Below, piece after piece: positions 1-14,202 of a DNA stretch of 64,000 nucleotides (the stretch's first letter is position 1; every line of letters begins with the position of its first letter). The stretch spans positions 87,606,001 to 87,670,000 of the forward strand of contig OZ231126.1 in NCBI GenBank assembly GCA_965153355.1, written 5' to 3'. The position numbers were made by a program, and so were the translations under genes. Below the pieces are notes generated by a model. It ran no database searches. It was not told the origin of the DNA and saw only the letters and a list, made by a program, of their open reading frames with translations. Origin of the DNA: Flaccisagitta enflata (lineage: Eukaryota > Chaetognatha > Sagittoidea > Aphragmophora).

Positions 1-3000
1 GTAAGCGGTAAAGCCATGACAAATTCGTCATCCCCTTTTAACGGATTCGGTTTATTTGGTGGTAGTAACAACAAATCGTCTCCGCCATCGACGCCTTTGT
101 CCGTTGATACGAGTTTTTCCAATGGTAATAATAACCCCGTGGTAAATCCTTTGACCGATAACGTACCGTGTATTTCACCCAATGCTCCTTTAGAAAAGTA
201 CATGGAGATTTCCACTCCAGAAACATCCAAGTTGCAACAGTTGGTAGACAATATCGAGAATAAACTGGCCGATCCTAACCAGTGCTGTATTTGTAATCGC
301 ATACTTAGTTGCAAGAGCGCTCTACAGATGCATTATCGCACACATACCGGCGAGCGTCCGTTTAGGTGTAAACTCTGTGGGAGGGCTTTTACAACAAAGG
401 GAAATCTGAAGACGCATATGGGAGTTCATAAAGCGAAACCTCCTCTTCGCGTTTTGCATCAATGTCCCGTTTGCCACAAGCAATTCACCAACGCCATCGT
501 GCTGCAACAGCACATCCGACTTCACACGGGAGAAATTAGCGAGGAACAAGAAAAATCCATTCGGGATTGTCTCAACGCCAGAGAAGATATGCAAATTCCG
601 CAAATTCCTCAACTGCCGCCACACGGGTTCCTACCGGGCTTCATGGGCCTGCCAATCCCCGGCCTCGACCTGAGAGTTGCGCTCCAGTCTCAGGCCAATT
701 TGGCCTCGATGGCGGCTGGATTGGATCTCACGCACTCAGCCATGACTCATGACTCAAACGACGATGAAGAAGAATCCGGCATCGATTTGAGCCAAAAGTC
801 GTCAATTCCGGCCATTGAAGGCGCCAAAAGAGTCAAGGAAGAACGTGATGAGAAAGATGATGGTCGCAAATCTCGTTCTCCTAGTCCAGTGGAAAGAAAG
901 GAATTGAAAAGCGACGACAATCAAAGAAATGACGAAGTGGGAAGACGAGTGGATGATGATATCGACGAAGATGATGATGATGTTGCAGAGAAAGAAGGTA
1001 GAGAGGGAAAAGTCGCCGTAGATGATGCTTTGCCGGAAAAGTCTTCTTTATCTTCTTCTGCCGAAAACAATCACAACAGTGCCATTTCTACGAGTCTAGA
1101 GGCCTTGGAAAACACAGTGAAAGGCATCTCTGCCGGAGCTCAGCACTCTGCCCTTTCTTTTTACAAATCCCAATTTGGTTTTGGACCATTTGGCATACCG
1201 ACGACAAAATTGCCGGGCGTCCATGCAGAGGCGCCAGTAAAAACGCCGGTTGATATGAGAATGCCGTCGCCATCTAGAATGGAAGATAATCATCATCACA
1301 ACAGCAAAGGTGAAGATGATGATAACGCGGAATCGAAATCATTCCAACACAGCGGAGAGACTAGATCTGATAGAAGTGATGCTTCATCTCCATATACTGT
1401 TGCTTCCGAAGGCCGAAGCGCCAATTCTGATCCTTGCATTCCTCCTTCTCCAGCTGCTTCTGAAGGGGGTGCTTTAGATCTGACACCAAGATCATCCAGC
1501 GGAAGTGGTCATTACGCAACAGCATTTCGAGATGCCATCGAAGCAGGCCATTTGCCAAATCATCCTATTTCAAGTCTTGGTTCCCTCATACCACCGCCTC
1601 CTCCATCAGGACTTTTTCCACCTTTAGGCGCTTCACCGTATCCTGGCACACTTTCGGTCCCAGGCTTAACGGGGAGCAGCCGCAACACAACATGTGACAT
1701 CTGCTTCAAGACTTTCGCCTGCCGAAGTGCGCTAGAGATTCACTACAGGAGCCATACCAAGGAAAGACCCTTCAAGTGTGAAATTTGCGAGCGAGCATTT
1801 TCGACTAGAGGAAATATGAAGCAGCATATGTTAACTCATAAAATTAGAGATATTCCCTCCAAGCTTTTTTCTGACGAAGAAACAGAGTCAACATCGTCCA
1901 AGCAACAAGCAGAAAGCTATAACAGTCGCAACAACTCTCCGGAGCATTTCAACAATGATAAACACGACAATGATGGGCAATATGACAAGCCTTTGGCGCT
2001 AACACCGGCATCACCTCAGTCATCTCTAGCCTCCGTTCCTTCCCCAAGTCATGGTGGATTTCCTTTACCACCGCCACCTCCAATGGGAGCCACTCCATTT
2101 CCAACATCTTTACCTTCTGCCATGAGATCCATTGCATTCCCCGGAATGCCCAGTGCCGGTCCACCGCCGGAAGGATCTGGATTGGTCACAACGGCTCCAT
2201 CCAACGGTTCATCATCATCATCTAGGCATTCATCAGAAAACAATGAATGTAGCCCATCAAATTCATCCAGCAACAGTAATAACAGAAACAAACCAACACC
2301 CAGCAATCGCCAATGTCAGGTATGCCACAAATACTTTAGCTCGGCAAGTGCTGTGCAAATTCATATGAGAACACATACGGGAGAGAAGCCTTTTAAGTGC
2401 ACAATCTGCTCCAGGGCATTCACAACGAAGGGAAATTTGAAAGTTCACATGGGAACGCACATGTGGAATAATGGGCCTTCAAGACGTGGAAGGAGAATGA
2501 GCGTCGATGTACCATTTGGAGCTGTTCCTCCTGGTCATCCGGGAGCTTTACCTCATCCTCGTTTACCAAAAGAAAACATGTTCCCTCCTGGCCATCCTGC
2601 AGCTTCTGGAGCTCCTGGACCAGATGCCAGAGGCATCTATCCCCCTGGGGCTCTCCGTGGATTCCCTCCAGCATCTGTTGCAGACTTCTACCAAGGCTAT
2701 CCTTTGGGATTGGTTAATGGAATGGGTCCAAAAATCAACGAAATTTCCGTTATTCAAAGTCTAAATGGCGCCAATGCCATGAACCGGTTCCACGGTGGTC
2801 CAAATTTGCTTTCACCACCTGGCTTCTTACGCTCAGACATGGGATCGCAACAACCACAGCTAACGCCTCCCCAACAACAGCAACAACCACCGCATCATAG
2901 GCCACATTCCCATGCATCATCGGATGACCATAGTTTCAACAACAACGAAATCAACTTGAGTACGAAAAAATCCAACCGATCCGACCCTTCAACATCTCCA

Positions 3001-3795
3001 AGAGATTCCTACAATCACTCTCCTAGATCGAGATCGAGCTCTCCAGAAACTTCCCAACAACAAAATCATCCTCGACAAAGGTCCATTTCTCCAGCATCAA
3101 CACTAAGGAAGCGTCCGAGATCTGTGTCGCCGCCGCCGGAAGGCCTCAACTTCCCTCCGAAACCACCGTCATCCGCTGTCGGCAATCCTCATCTCGGCTT
3201 CCCACTGTTCCCCGTGCCACCGGCGATGGCCAACTCTTGGGCTTCCCTTTGGAAGGCGCACAGTGAAGCCTCAGCGGCGAGTATGGCGGCCGCGGCTGCG
3301 GCTGCGGCCGCCAACGCGTCCACGGCGACAGATTTAAGCGCGAGAAAATCCTCCGCATCGCCTTCCGGTTACGACTCTCGCGAAAGGAGTCGCAGTCGAT
3401 CACCAACAAACCCAAACAGATCGCCAAATCTGTCCCCGATCCAACATCATCATCAACAACATCTTCAACATCAACAACAACAACAACAACCACATCCTCA
3501 TCATCAACATCATCATTCGGGAGGAAGTGCTAGTCTAACGGCCAACACTTCCATGTCCTCTTCAACGGGCGCGACTCGATCTCCTGGCAGCAGTGGCTCG
3601 CCAGGATCCTCTCCCAATCCAGGAGTCGCTCCTCCTCATCATCCTCATCCAGCGCCGTCGTCGCAGTCTTCGAGAGTCGCCGCCGCCGCCGCAGCTGCAG
3701 CAGCAGCCGCCGCCGCTGCGAGGCATCCCAGAGAATCGCCTCCCGCCTGGAGGATGTGGAAACCGTCGAGTCATGAAATGAAACAAGTATCTTGA
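1..3795 (+). CDS. sall: Spalt-like (Sall) C2H2 zinc-finger transcription factor, large 3' exon, 5' partial
   Basis: Nuclear DNA-binding repressor of the Spalt family. The frame is open from base 1 (Met codon at 16) to TGA at 3793-3795, giving at least 1259 residues. Counting from that Met: fingers 1-2 start near residue 90 ([20 protein letters not shown]), with a third linked finger near 153 ([17 protein letters not shown]); a pair near 560-610 contains the Spalt signature [10 protein letters not shown] and ends in [10 protein letters not shown]; a pair near 767-817 starts [19 protein letters not shown] and is followed by the family motif RRGRRMSVD. Between the pairs are acidic, Ser/Pro, His/Gln and Asn-rich stretches. 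Poly-Ala runs lie near residues 1091-1099 and close to the C-terminus. The usual N-terminal C2HC finger and NuRD-recruiting peptide are absent, so upstream exon(s) must lie left of the window. Finger order and wording make the family certain; the exact paralogue is not. Confidence 0.96.
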   Translation, partial: VSGKAMTNSSSPFNGFGLFGGSNNKSSPPSTPLSVDTSFSNGNNNPVVNPLTDNVPCISPNAPLEKYMEISTPETSKLQQLVDNIENKLADPNQCCICNRILSCKSALQMHYRTHTGERPFRCKLCGRAFTTKGNLKTHMGVHKAKPPLRVLHQCPVCHKQFTNAIVLQQHIRLHTGEISEEQEKSIRDCLNAREDMQIPQIPQLPPHGFLPGFMGLPIPGLDLRVALQSQANLASMAAGLDLTHSAMTHDSNDDEEESGIDLSQKSSIPAIEGAKRVKEERDEKDDGRKSRSPSPVERKELKSDDNQRNDEVGRRVDDDIDEDDDDVAEKEGREGKVAVDDALPEKSSLSSSAENNHNSAISTSLEALENTVKGISAGAQHSALSFYKSQFGFGPFGIPTTKLPGVHAEAPVKTPVDMRMPSPSRMEDNHHHNSKGEDDDNAESKSFQHSGETRSDRSDASSPYTVASEGRSANSDPCIPPSPAASEGGALDLTPRSSSGSGHYATAFRDAIEAGHLPNHPISSLGSLIPPPPPSGLFPPLGASPYPGTLSVPGLTGSSRNTTCDICFKTFACRSALEIHYRSHTKERPFKCEICERAFSTRGNMKQHMLTHKIRDIPSKLFSDEETESTSSKQQAESYNSRNNSPEHFNNDKHDNDGQYDKPLALTPASPQSSLASVPSPSHGGFPLPPPPPMGATPFPTSLPSAMRSIAFPGMPSAGPPPEGSGLVTTAPSNGSSSSSRHSSENNECSPSNSSSNSNNRNKPTPSNRQCQVCHKYFSSASAVQIHMRTHTGEKPFKCTICSRAFTTKGNLKVHMGTHMWNNGPSRRGRRMSVDVPFGAVPPGHPGALPHPRLPKENMFPPGHPAASGAPGPDARGIYPPGALRGFPPASVADFYQGYPLGLVNGMGPKINEISVIQSLNGANAMNRFHGGPNLLSPPGFLRSDMGSQQPQLTPPQQQQQPPHHRPHSHASSDDHSFNNNEINLSTKKSNRSDPSTSPRDSYNHSPRSRSSSPETSQQQNHPRQRSISPASTLRKRPRSVSPPPEGLNFPPKPPSSAVGNPHLGFPLFPVPPAMANSWASLWKAHSEASAASMAAAAAAAAANASTATDLSARKSSASPSGYDSRERSRSRSPTNPNRSPNLSPIQHHHQQHLQHQQQQQQPHPHHQHHHSGGSASLTANTSMSSSTGATRSPGSSGSPGSSPNPGVAPPHHPHPAPSSQSSRVAAAAAAAAAAAAAARHPRESPPAWRMWKPSSHEMKQVS

Positions 3796-4034
3796 ATCCG
3801 CACGGCAGCAAAAAAACCGAGATTGAGTCTCCGAGGATATCAATATCATCATAGTTGAGAGAAAACAAAATGATTCAAAACAAAAACAACAACAAAAATC
3901 AAATTCAATTATGAAAAGAAAAAAAAATTTCCGACGAGATCGTAAAGTATCTGCATATATACCTGAAAATGGCTTTTTCGTTAAAACAACTGGTTTTCTA
4001 GTCGCAGTTCCATGTGGAAAAAAGGCGACAAATT

Positions 4035-4119
4035 TGTGTGTTTGTGTGTGTGTGCGTGTGTGTGTGTGTGCGTGTGCGTGTGCGTGTGCGTGTGCGTGTA
4101 TGTGTGTGTGTGTGTGTGT
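4035..4119. repeat. (GT)n / (GTGTGC)n microsatellite in the spalt 3' UTR
   Basis: Imperfect TG repeat with regularly spaced GC dinucleotides. The ORFs through it are artefacts of the repeat. Confidence 0.95.
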
Positions 4120-4494
4120 TTCAAACAAGACGAGAAATCAGTGAAAACTGAAAAGCGAGTAAATGATACTCTTATCATTTCTGCTCAACATATCAGGAAA
4201 AAAAAGAAAGAAAAAAGAAAAACACACGCAGAAACAAAGCAAAACGAACAAAAAAGAAATAACCACACACATACAGAAAGATACGCTTATAAGTCATTCG
4301 GAAACACACGTAAACTTCATCAAAAAATATAGTTGCACTGATGGGTGACAAGGTGATGACAAATGCCGTCAAAAATAGATGGCATGGCTAAATGGCAAAC
4401 GACATTGATGCATATTCTAAGTCATTTTTTTTCGAATGTATATTGATCCCTTTTTTCTTCATAAGAGAAGAAAAGAATTGTGAAATGACGTGAC

Positions 4495-4500
4495 AATAAA
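4495..4500 (+). promoter_or_regulatory. candidate poly(A) signal AATAAA for spalt-like gene
   Basis: Canonical hexamer about 700 bp after the stop codon, followed by an A-run. It is the first canonical signal on this strand after the stop. Cleavage has not been shown. Confidence 0.45.
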
Positions 4501-4510
4501 AAAAAAGTTC

Positions 4511-5603
4511 TGTGAAATGATGTATTTGTATTCAAAACCTTAAAGGATGAGCGAGTTTAAGGCTGTTGAGCTCTAATGCGTCTTCTTACTAAAATGAGAA
4601 TTTCTCTCTCTAGTAACTAACAGAAATCATATCAATCTAAAGACCCAAAAATGTCCTAACGCCTGATATTGGTTTCTATAGCTCCTCCCCAGACGCAAAA
4701 AAAAAGAAACAACAACAAAACATTGTTTGTTATTTCCATTACCTTTTTCTGATATGTAAAAAGTATAGTCATTAAAAAATGTTTGCATAATGCATATTGA
4801 CACTCTTCCTCTCGCGTGCGCTTACAAAAGTGATCGGTCGTTTATTTTCTTTCTTTTTTTTTTTCTTTCTCCTCTTTCATGAAATAAAATCAAGAGAACA
4901 AATAAAGTCTTGGATGTTTTCTGTGTGTGGTAATCATACATATCAAGTACATGAAATCATATCAAAAAAATCCATTCATGTGGTGTTGAATTTTTTTCCT
5001 TTTTTGCTTTCTTATTGAAGACGAGTTTTCTTCACGATTATGTTAACGTGAAAGAAACAAAACAAAAGACAAATTGATTACTATACATTGCTGAATTAAA
5101 TGAAAAGACGGATAGCTTTATTAGAAACAACAACAACGAACTTCAGATCTCGATAATTGTGTTGGTAAACTTATACACCTGATAATTTTTTTTTTCTTTT
5201 AGTTTTTACCTGTATTCACTTGTTTTATATGATTATTGCATTCACAAAGCATCAGTCCGATGCTGCTTCAGTTCCATTTTCTTTTGATTTTTTAATATGC
5301 TTGTTTTTTCTTTTCGCCCATGATGACAGACGGAAAATGAACAGAATAAAAGAAGTAGAATTCCTAATTTAGATTTCAAAGTTTAAACCTATCTGGGAAC
5401 ATTACTCAATGCCTTTATTGGGAATATGTTAACTACAGCCTCTTTTTTCTCTCGGCGGTGCTGCCCCCTTCACTTGCCGCTCGCACGACAGACGTGAAAA
5501 TTCATGAAACAAAAGGCAAAGCGGGCCGCCGCAGGGTGAATATATTTACTTTACAAAGACCGACATTGGAATGACAGTGAAACAGGTCGCCCAAGGGCAA
5601 TAC
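4511..5603. other. A/T-rich non-coding sequence downstream of spalt
   Basis: No coding signature or repeat structure recognised, apart from extra AATAAA hexamers (4883-4888, 4901-4906, 5345-5350) that could be distal poly(A) sites of the same transcript. Confidence 0.4.
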
Positions 5604-6118
5604 GTGGTCAGCGATACCCGTTGCCCTGCTTGGAGTGATTGTGAATTGGAGCGAGGGGAAGCAGGGGGACTTTCGTTCATCCTACCCGAAGAAGTGAATG
5701 ATATGCTATAGAGGGCTGACTGAAGGCATTCAAGAGCCTAAACTGAGGTCTAAGAAGGCTGATATAAGGCCTGAGAATGCCGATTGGAAGCTTGAGAGGG
5801 CTGACTTGAGGCTTGAGAGCTGGATTAAGGCTTGAAAGGCCAGAGGACTGATTTGAAGCCTGGGAGCAATAAATTGAGGTTTAGATGGCTGATTTGAGGC
5901 CTGAGAGGCCTAATTTGAGGCATGAGAGGCCAGATCTGAGGCCTGGGAGGCTGGATTTGAGACCTGAGAGGCTGGATTTGAGTCCTGAGAGGCCAGATTT
6001 GAGGCCTGAGGGGTCTGATGAAGGGGGGGACTAACAAACGAACAGACGAATGGACAGACGGACGAACAAAAGTCCCCCTGTGTTCTACAGGACTTCGTCC
6101 CCTTCCGGGCCGCTGCCC

Positions 6119-6119
<1 letters not shown>
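5604..6119 (+). repeat. hairpin cassette A with about 21-bp minisatellite core
   Basis: Outer motif GGTCAGCGATACCCGTTGCC at the left, then about 18 degenerate units close to GGCCTGAGAGGCTGGATTTG, then a right arm with TGTGTTCTACAGGACTTCGT and CCGGGCCGCTGCCC. At least ten related copies occur in this window (listed separately). No coding content. Confidence 0.8.
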
Positions 6120-7026
<907 letters not shown>

Positions 7027-7027
<1 letters not shown>

Positions 7028-7660
7028 TCCCTTTCTTTTTTTTTCTATTTCTCTTACTTTCATTCCTCCTTCTCTTTGTTTTCTTTCTTCATCAGGAATT
7101 GGCTTCAAATTAATTCCCCTTTTCTTTTTCTCTCTCTCCATTGCCATTCTCGTCGTGGGCGGGATCGACCATTGGCCTTTCACTTTTGTCTTTGTCCTCG
7201 CAAAATAAAAAAGAAAAGAGGAAAGAGAGACAGAAAAAGAGAAAGGATAGTGAAAAGAAAAAAACGCCCACGGTTTAATACGCGATCGCGCATTGACGTG
7301 ACTCACATGAGTAAAAGAACACTTAGAAAGTGAGACTGACATGAGGATTATCGCGAAAACCTCCATCATGATGAGCAATTGAGCATGTCCGACTGTTTAT
7401 CGCTCATATCCGCGCACCAAGATACTTTGAAATTCCAAGCGGGGGAGACACGGGTGTGCCAAGAGGCAGCCTAAGGGCAAATAGGTAACATTAGAAAGAG
7501 ATTCGGTATTATTAGGCGGTAATGATTCAAACTCATGTAAAGATGATTATATCGAGATTCAAGATGCTGTCCGGCGAAGTGCATCATGGAAGTATTTCAT
7601 GGATATGATTGGACAAATGAAAATGTGGCGCAACAACGCCACCGTGTCGGGTTGCGCCAA
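7027..7660. other. intergenic sequence, nothing recognised
   Basis: Ordinary A/T-rich sequence between microsatellites. No ORF with protein-like composition and no clear repeat ends. Confidence 0.5.
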
Positions 7661-7661
7661 T

Positions 7662-7726
7662 GGTGTGTGTGTGTGTGTGTGTGAGTGTGTGTGTGTGTGT
7701 GTGTGCGTGTGCGTGTGCGTGTGCGT

Positions 7727-7798
<72 letters not shown>
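7662..7798. repeat. (GT)n microsatellite with GC interruptions
   Basis: About 135 bp of TG repeat with a GTGTGC subrepeat near 7705-7738. All ORFs overlapping it are repeat translations. Confidence 0.95.
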
Positions 7799-7799
<1 letters not shown>

Positions 7800-8006
7800 T
7801 GTGTGCCTGCCTGCGTTTGTGCGCGAGTGCGTTTGTGCGCGAGTGTTGGAGATTGTGTTTGTTTCAATGGTGAGACTCGGCATAAACAGTCGAAAGCGTA
7901 AAAAAAAACGAAATAAGAGAAGGACAAACAAATGATCAACGACAAATCGCCAAAAGGAGCAAAGGGACTCACGCGGTTAACACTTATCGTTAAACTTGAT
8001 GAGAGG

Positions 8007-8050
<44 letters not shown>

Positions 8051-8682
8051 AAATGGAAATGAATTCAAGAGGTGGAACTGAAAAGATCAATAAGGGTTAA
8101 CTGAAAAACAACTGACAAAATGCGCATCGGCCAAATCCGAAACAAGGAAACTAGGAAGCGAAGGAGGAAAGAGAAAATGAGAGGGAGAAAAGAATGATAA
8201 AATAAAAAGAAAAAATAGAGGATTTGCAGTGGTTAAGTATATGAATGAAGCGAGGAAGGAAAGACTGAAGAAAGAAAGGAAGCAAGGAGGGACTGAAGGA
8301 AGGAAGCAGGGAAGGAGGAAATAGAATAGTATGTATTAGATGGATGGAGGGGAAGGGGTAATCTGTACAGCGGCAGCGGGACTTGGTGACTTCCAGATGA
8401 CTAGTTAAAACAGTAGGGCGAAAGGGGGGAAATAGGATAAGAAAAGAAAGTATTGTATAGTGACGACCGAGAGGGGACGATAGTGGCGCCGGAGAAGAGG
8501 CTACAGTGGCGACCGAGTGAAGAAAAAAAAACAGAGAGGCTGGAATGACTTAACTTTAGTTTGGGATGCAGATGAGCAAATGTCAAATCGAAAGGTCGAC
8601 ACTTGTTTGCGGATATAGGCTTTATTTTAATTTTCCACTCTGTCAACAGAGGGCTGCCTTCTCTCTCTTATTTTGTTTCTTG

Positions 8683-8748
<66 letters not shown>

Positions 8749-10704
8749 CTCCATTCGCCGTTCGGGAAGAAGGACCTTGATTGTAGCTTAGTAATATTAC
8801 TTTATACACTTTTATTTGATATTTCTACCTGTGGTTATGATTGTTTTCTAGATTGAATTATACAAACTGATTTAGATTCAAGAAGTGTTCATCGACGAGT
8901 CAAATGTAAAAATAAAAAGAGATTAGTAATTTGTACTTGAATTAAGGTTCTCCGTAGTACGCTTGTTCCATAACCAAAACCCAAGATTTTTTTTTCTTAC
9001 GGGTTGTTGTGTCCATTCTTCCCCCCCCCCCACCTTCCAATTTTGTCACTCATCCTTTCCTTTTTGCAATTATTTCCCCCCCCCACCTCCTCTCATTCTT
9101 TCATTGTACGACGAGGGCTGGGGACGTTTGCCATCTGAGCAAAGCCCCAATTTAAAAGCCCAATTTGCTGACTGCATCTTTTTTACTATGTATCGATTGT
9201 TGATTAAACTAGAAACGACCGGAAAAGAGATCGTTTTTGTGTATTTATCATTGGAAAAGAAAAGAATATGGATTGAGAATGGATGTACACTTGTTTTTGT
9301 TGTTATTGAACCCTGTTTTAATTATTTTTTTCTCCCGCTTCGTCATACATTGTCTCTTTTTGTAAAAAAATGACGACCATCGAAAAAAAACTTTTTTCTG
9401 ATTAACTAGATTGACGTAAAAAAAGGTCGATTCTTGAAACTGTCCTCATGTCATGTCATGAAAAGTCACTTTTTTTTCAGAAAACACGTGACAACGGCAA
9501 ATCAAAAAGTAACAAAAACGAGACGACATTATTAGGTTAAGATAATTCAAATGACATTACAAAAAAAGAATCTCTCATCTCGCACCAACTTCTCTCAAAT
9601 TATTTGAAACAATTGGAAAAATAATGCGTTTGGGGTTTTTGTTGCTTTTTTGGATTTCCGAATTTAGCAGAGATGAAAAACAAACAAGCATATTTGAACA
9701 ACAATGAGCCGCGGTTTTCTGTTCCGGCTTGAAAAAAAAAAGAAAACAAAGAGATCTATTTGTAATGCATCTAGCGTAGATTTATTGTATACAAATTGTA
9801 GACCAACGACGACGAAACATTTTTTTACAATCATCTTGAATATATCTAACAATGATCAAAAGGCTACTCTACCGCTTTGTATTTCTTCCTCTCTCTCTTT
9901 TCCTTTGGATTGAATTCATATTTGTATTTGAATATCAATGTGTTTCATTCTGATGTTTGTGTATGTGGACCTACCAAAAAGAAATCTTAGTCAGATTGAT
10001 ATCGTTTTTTTAAAAAAGCTCTGGGGGGGGGAGGGAAGTGGACTCAAAGATGCACACTTTTTGCCCATCATTACTGACCATAGTAGATATCAAATGGATA
10101 CCTGACATCATATCTTATTTGCTTATTGACTCACTAATGTATTCAAGTTTCTTGAATTACAAAACATAAAATTTGAATTCATACTAATATTTTTGTTTCT
10201 AGAGTATTAACTATTTGATTTTGTCCAATTTGTAACATCATCGCTCCTCCAATTTGTTCGCGTGACGGTTACGTAATCTCTTAGTGGGACATTCGTGAAC
10301 TTTTCATTTATTTTATTCGATTGACGCAGACTAAAAAAAATGAATGATAAACATAATTGTTAGTCTATTTCGCATGTACTGCCAAACTGATATTCTATAG
10401 CTTATCTTTTTTTTTTTAAATGACGGTTTTATGTAGAAAATATCGTAAAAGAATCTATGGATTTAACAGATTTATTGGTTACCACATTTGAAAATCAATC
10501 CAGCTTTTGCAGTCAAACTGTAGAAATATTTCTTAGGTTTAAAAAAAAAGAACATTTTCTTCTCACCCGAAACAAGTTTCTTCAGTCGATTTACTTTAAA
10601 AACATTGTGTCACTCAAATGATTTCTTTTTAGTTTCAATTTTCACTAACAAATGAAGATGATTATGTGATATTCAAATCAATTCTTCCTTTTTTTCGTGT
10701 GTCG

Positions 10705-10705
<1 letters not shown>
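7799..10705. other. intergenic sequence with short microsatellites
   Basis: Contains (GA)n at 8008-8047, a G/A-rich tract at about 8150-8345 and (CT)n at 8688-8744. No coding exon, RNA gene or transposon end recognised. Confidence 0.5.
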
Positions 10706-10706
<1 letters not shown>

Positions 10707-10781
<75 letters not shown>

Positions 10782-10790
10782 TTATCTCTC
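10707..10790. repeat. (CT)n microsatellite
   Basis: About 84 bp of near-perfect CT repeat. Confidence 0.95.
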
Positions 10791-13043
10791 CTTTTCAAGT
10801 CTTGTGAACCTGTTGCTCTAAAACAAAAACAAAAACAAAACAAAAACATGGTTAAAAACAAACTGTGAACCATTTTTTGCCTAACCGACTTTTTTCCTTT
10901 TACTTTCTTTCTTTCTCTCTCCCTCCCTTTTTGGTCCTAAACATTGTCAATCATGTTTGTTTTATTTTTTCATAATAATTTCCTTTATTTTTCTTTCATC
11001 TTGATTTGACGGCCTCTTTGTAAAACTTCTGAGATTTCTCTCTCTCCTCTAGTTTTACTTTTTAGGGGTGATTATTGTTAGTTGCAGTTAGATTCTTTCT
11101 TTAATTTTAAAACAACGACATCGTTGTTTTAATCTCATGTCTATTTTTTAATTATACACAAAAAAATGAGTACAATTGATTATCATTGAAACATTTAAAT
11201 GCCCATGTACTACTCTTTGTCAACATTATCATCAAGTCTGAAGTTTATGAAAATAAATAACCCAATTTATGGCAGAAATTCGCATGTGCTCATTAGTGAG
11301 GCTTTAGCTATTTATTTGGCAGGCAGTCTTATGAAGTTGGACCATTAGTTAGTCCGAGCCCATACTATTGGCAATAGGGTACTATCATTGGCTGTAAGCT
11401 TTCAGTCTAGCCTATGCTCTGGAGACAGCATCACAGTATTCATTTTCTATACAGTCTTTTTTTTTTTTGACAAAGTTTTTAAAGACACAAGACTGAGATT
11501 TTGCCAAAAATTCTGGATATTGTAGAGACAAAGCCCAGCTTTATATTTATGACAATTTCTTTTTTTTTTCCACAAAAAAGAATTTTTTTTTTATTTTATG
11601 ATAAGTAATGTGGTAAATACTTATATTAAGTATTCATTATGTTACCGCATATTATATGATATAAATCAAATTTAATGAAATCATTAAGGACACACTGAGA
11701 ACATTTTAGCCTAAAATTGGCAAAAAATCGTTTCAGGCTCAGAACAAAATTACTGGTCCCTGTTTTTGTTGCACATTTCGTATAAATTTTTTTTTCTCCA
11801 TATTTTCGACTATTACAGCCTTTGACGGGGAGATTGACCTGATGTTCCAGGGTAAATATATCAAAAACATCAAAAAAGCATTTCAAATGTAGAAAGATTT
11901 GCCTTTTATCCACGATTTCTTAGTCTCTCTAAGACTGATGGACTGTTTTAATCGTAATCAGTCTTTTTTTTCTGTAGGAGAGAGAAGGAAAAACAACAGA
12001 TAACATACAGTTTTGCGAAATGAAAGACAGATAGTATGAGACTCGAAAATCATCGACAGTATTGTTAGCAGTCAACAAGTAAAGCTAGATATAGCACATC
12101 AGAGTCTAATCGGGGCCCTAGCCTTCATTTACGCGGTGATCTGACGACTCAGGCGTCTTGGCTTGATGTTCCACACAAAGAACCTGCATTTTGACTAAAA
12201 CTCAGGGTGCTCAAGCCCGATAAAGCAAAGTCGTACATGCCTCCGGACAAATTGAAGAATATAACCATAGGCCGTTTTCTACCAAGGGGTGAAATGAGGT
12301 CAGAAAACAGAAGTTCAATAACAAAAGAGATATATCTTTAAACCTAAAAAATCTAGGATTTAGCGATTGGCAACTGCATTCTAAAACATTAACTATTAAT
12401 ATTTCTGCCTCAGAATCTAACCCTACGCGTAAATATGAAATATACTAATTTATTGCAATATGCAAATGAGCTTTTTGTTGATAAATATCAAACCCAGGGA
12501 TTTGATTGCAAGTACGGTTTTGATAACTTTTTTAGCTTAATATGTGTCCTTCATGATTGATAAGTGAACATTTTTAGATGTGTCCGTCAGGAATGCATCT
12601 CAATAAGAGGGTCTGTCCGTCCTTCTGTCTATCTGTCCATGGGTTGGTCAGTTTGTTGGTATGTCCATTACGCCTACTTAAGAATCGCATGATGCATTGA
12701 AATAAATCAAACGACAAACACTCTTCAGGATGTTTTGAAAGACACGTTTGATACTGTCGTTTAATTTGCGTCTGTCTGTCTGTCTGTCTGTCCATCTATC
12801 CCTTAATATATCTCACATGTCTACCCCAAAGGTCAATACCCCAAAGGTCAATTCTATTCATGATATGCACGCAGATCTGCACAAATTGATCGGTTAATCA
12901 GGGTGTCTACCGGCATTTACATGATAGATGAAGTAAAACATTCATAGGAAAAGGCAAAGCATGCTAATGGCAGGACAACAATAAACCTGGTGTTACAATA
13001 TCCTCATGGATGGGTTGGCAACTTGGCAGTAACCTGCGCAACA
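10791..13043. other. intergenic A/T-rich sequence
   Basis: No gene or complete element recognised. A short TCTG/CTGT repeat lies at about 12766-12793. A weak inverted repeat flanks 12575-12790 (TGTCCGTC / CTGTCTGTC style), probably remnants of the dispersed GTCC-rich element described at 13712. Confidence 0.4.
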
Positions 13044-13045
13044 TA

Positions 13046-13963
13046 CAGGGTGTCCCAAGTCAGTTGTAACATAAAGAATCGACATAGCTCTGCTTGTAAG
13101 TCCCCCAATCAATTTTTGAAAAAAGATCTAAAAAGATCTTGGTCTGCACTTTTTGCATGCAAAATTTCATGACAATTGGACAATTTTTTAGGGACCACAT
13201 TTCTTTGAAGTACACAAGTGATTTCCGACCGTGTTTTTTCTCATTTTTTTACTTTTTGCTGTACTTGGAAGTAGCTGTCTTTAACTGCTTGGCATTTCTA
13301 AACCAATTGAACTAAAACTCTGCGATTGGTCTCAAATGGAAGATAATTTGTCATAGATTTTAGATCACCAAAAAAAATTGACAATTTTCCAAAAGTTTGT
13401 AAGATTTTCATTGATTTTTTCCAGATTTTCACTTTTGATTTTGACAATGTTTGAGCAAAATCATCAATAAAGTCATTAATTGTTAAGATTTTCCAAGATT
13501 TCAAACCAGATGTACAGTCTTTGTACAATTATCTTTCCTTTGAGACAAATCCCATGTTTTTAGATCAATTTGTCAAAAAATGGCAGACAGTTAAAGTCAG
13601 CTTAATCCAAATACAGCTATGAAAAAAAAAAATTCTGCTTAACATTACTACTCATTTGATATTTTTCTGACCCGCAATTATCCAAAACTGAAAGTTGAAG
13701 TTTGGTATGACAACAAGGCCGGATACACGGCAATCCAGTCGCGGACGGTTGGGCAGGAGCAGTAATGCGTAAACCGATTGCAATTCAAAAATATTTTGGA
13801 CCGACGGATGGACCGACCAACACGGCAAGGTGTAGAGTCGCGTGTCCGCGACTAAAAAGTGCAGAACTAGATCTTCATAGAACTTTTTTTCAGAAATTGA
13901 TTTGAAGACTTAGAAGTAGAGTTATGTCAATTTTTTATGTTGCAACTGACTTGGGACACCCTG
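13046..13963. mobile_element. Tc1/mariner-style MITE with CAGGGTGTCCC ends
   Basis: Terminal inverted repeats of about 40 bp beginning CAGGGTGTCCCAAGTCAGTT, with TA dinucleotides just outside both ends (13044-13045 and 13964-13965). There is no transposase ORF, so it is non-autonomous. A CCGG-family element (13712-13858) sits inside it. TA duplication and CAGGG ends suggest Tc1/mariner mobilisation; that assignment is inference. Confidence 0.8.
13712..13858 (+). repeat. CCGG-family short element (copy 1)
   Basis: Dispersed element of about 150 bp. It has head AAGGCCGGATACACGGC, then GTCGCGGACGGTTGGGCAGG, a (GGAC/GACC) core, and a tail hairpin AGTCGCG-TGTC-CGCGACT followed by an A-run. The label is mine. 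It has no ORF and no clear Pol III boxes. Confidence 0.85.
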
Positions 13964-14202
13964 TATTGATCTGTATTGGACTGACTGACCGATTGTGTAC
14001 CCTGAAGCTTTACTTCAAGAGAGAGAGAGAGAGAGAGAGAGAAAGTTTTGTTTTCAGTGGATGAAAAAGAATGCATCTATGCTCTATAATCCAGATATGA
14101 TCTTGGGAATTAACATAATACAGTATGAAATAATCAGCAAGGGTTAATCACTTAGAAATTAAGTAGTAACTCAAATCGAAGATCGATACAGAGCCATGTT
14201 TA

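Larger units (their letters stand above)
3796..4510 (+). other. probable 3' UTR of the spalt-like gene
   Basis: Sequence after the stop codon is A/T-rich, has no continuing ORF, and reaches an AATAAA hexamer at 4495-4500 followed by an A-run. The UTR may be longer, since further AATAAA hexamers occur at 4883, 4901 and 5345. The transcript end is inferred, not seen. Confidence 0.55.

Noticed and set aside
12574-12800. Possible TIR element with TCTGTC ends
   Set aside because: Inverted similarity is limited to simple GTCT/GTCC repeats; boundaries could not be defined.
13838-13858. Hairpin plus A/T-run as a bacterial-type terminator
   Set aside because: Same hairpin recurs at the 3' end of every CCGG-family element in a eukaryotic intron/intergenic setting; it belongs to the element.
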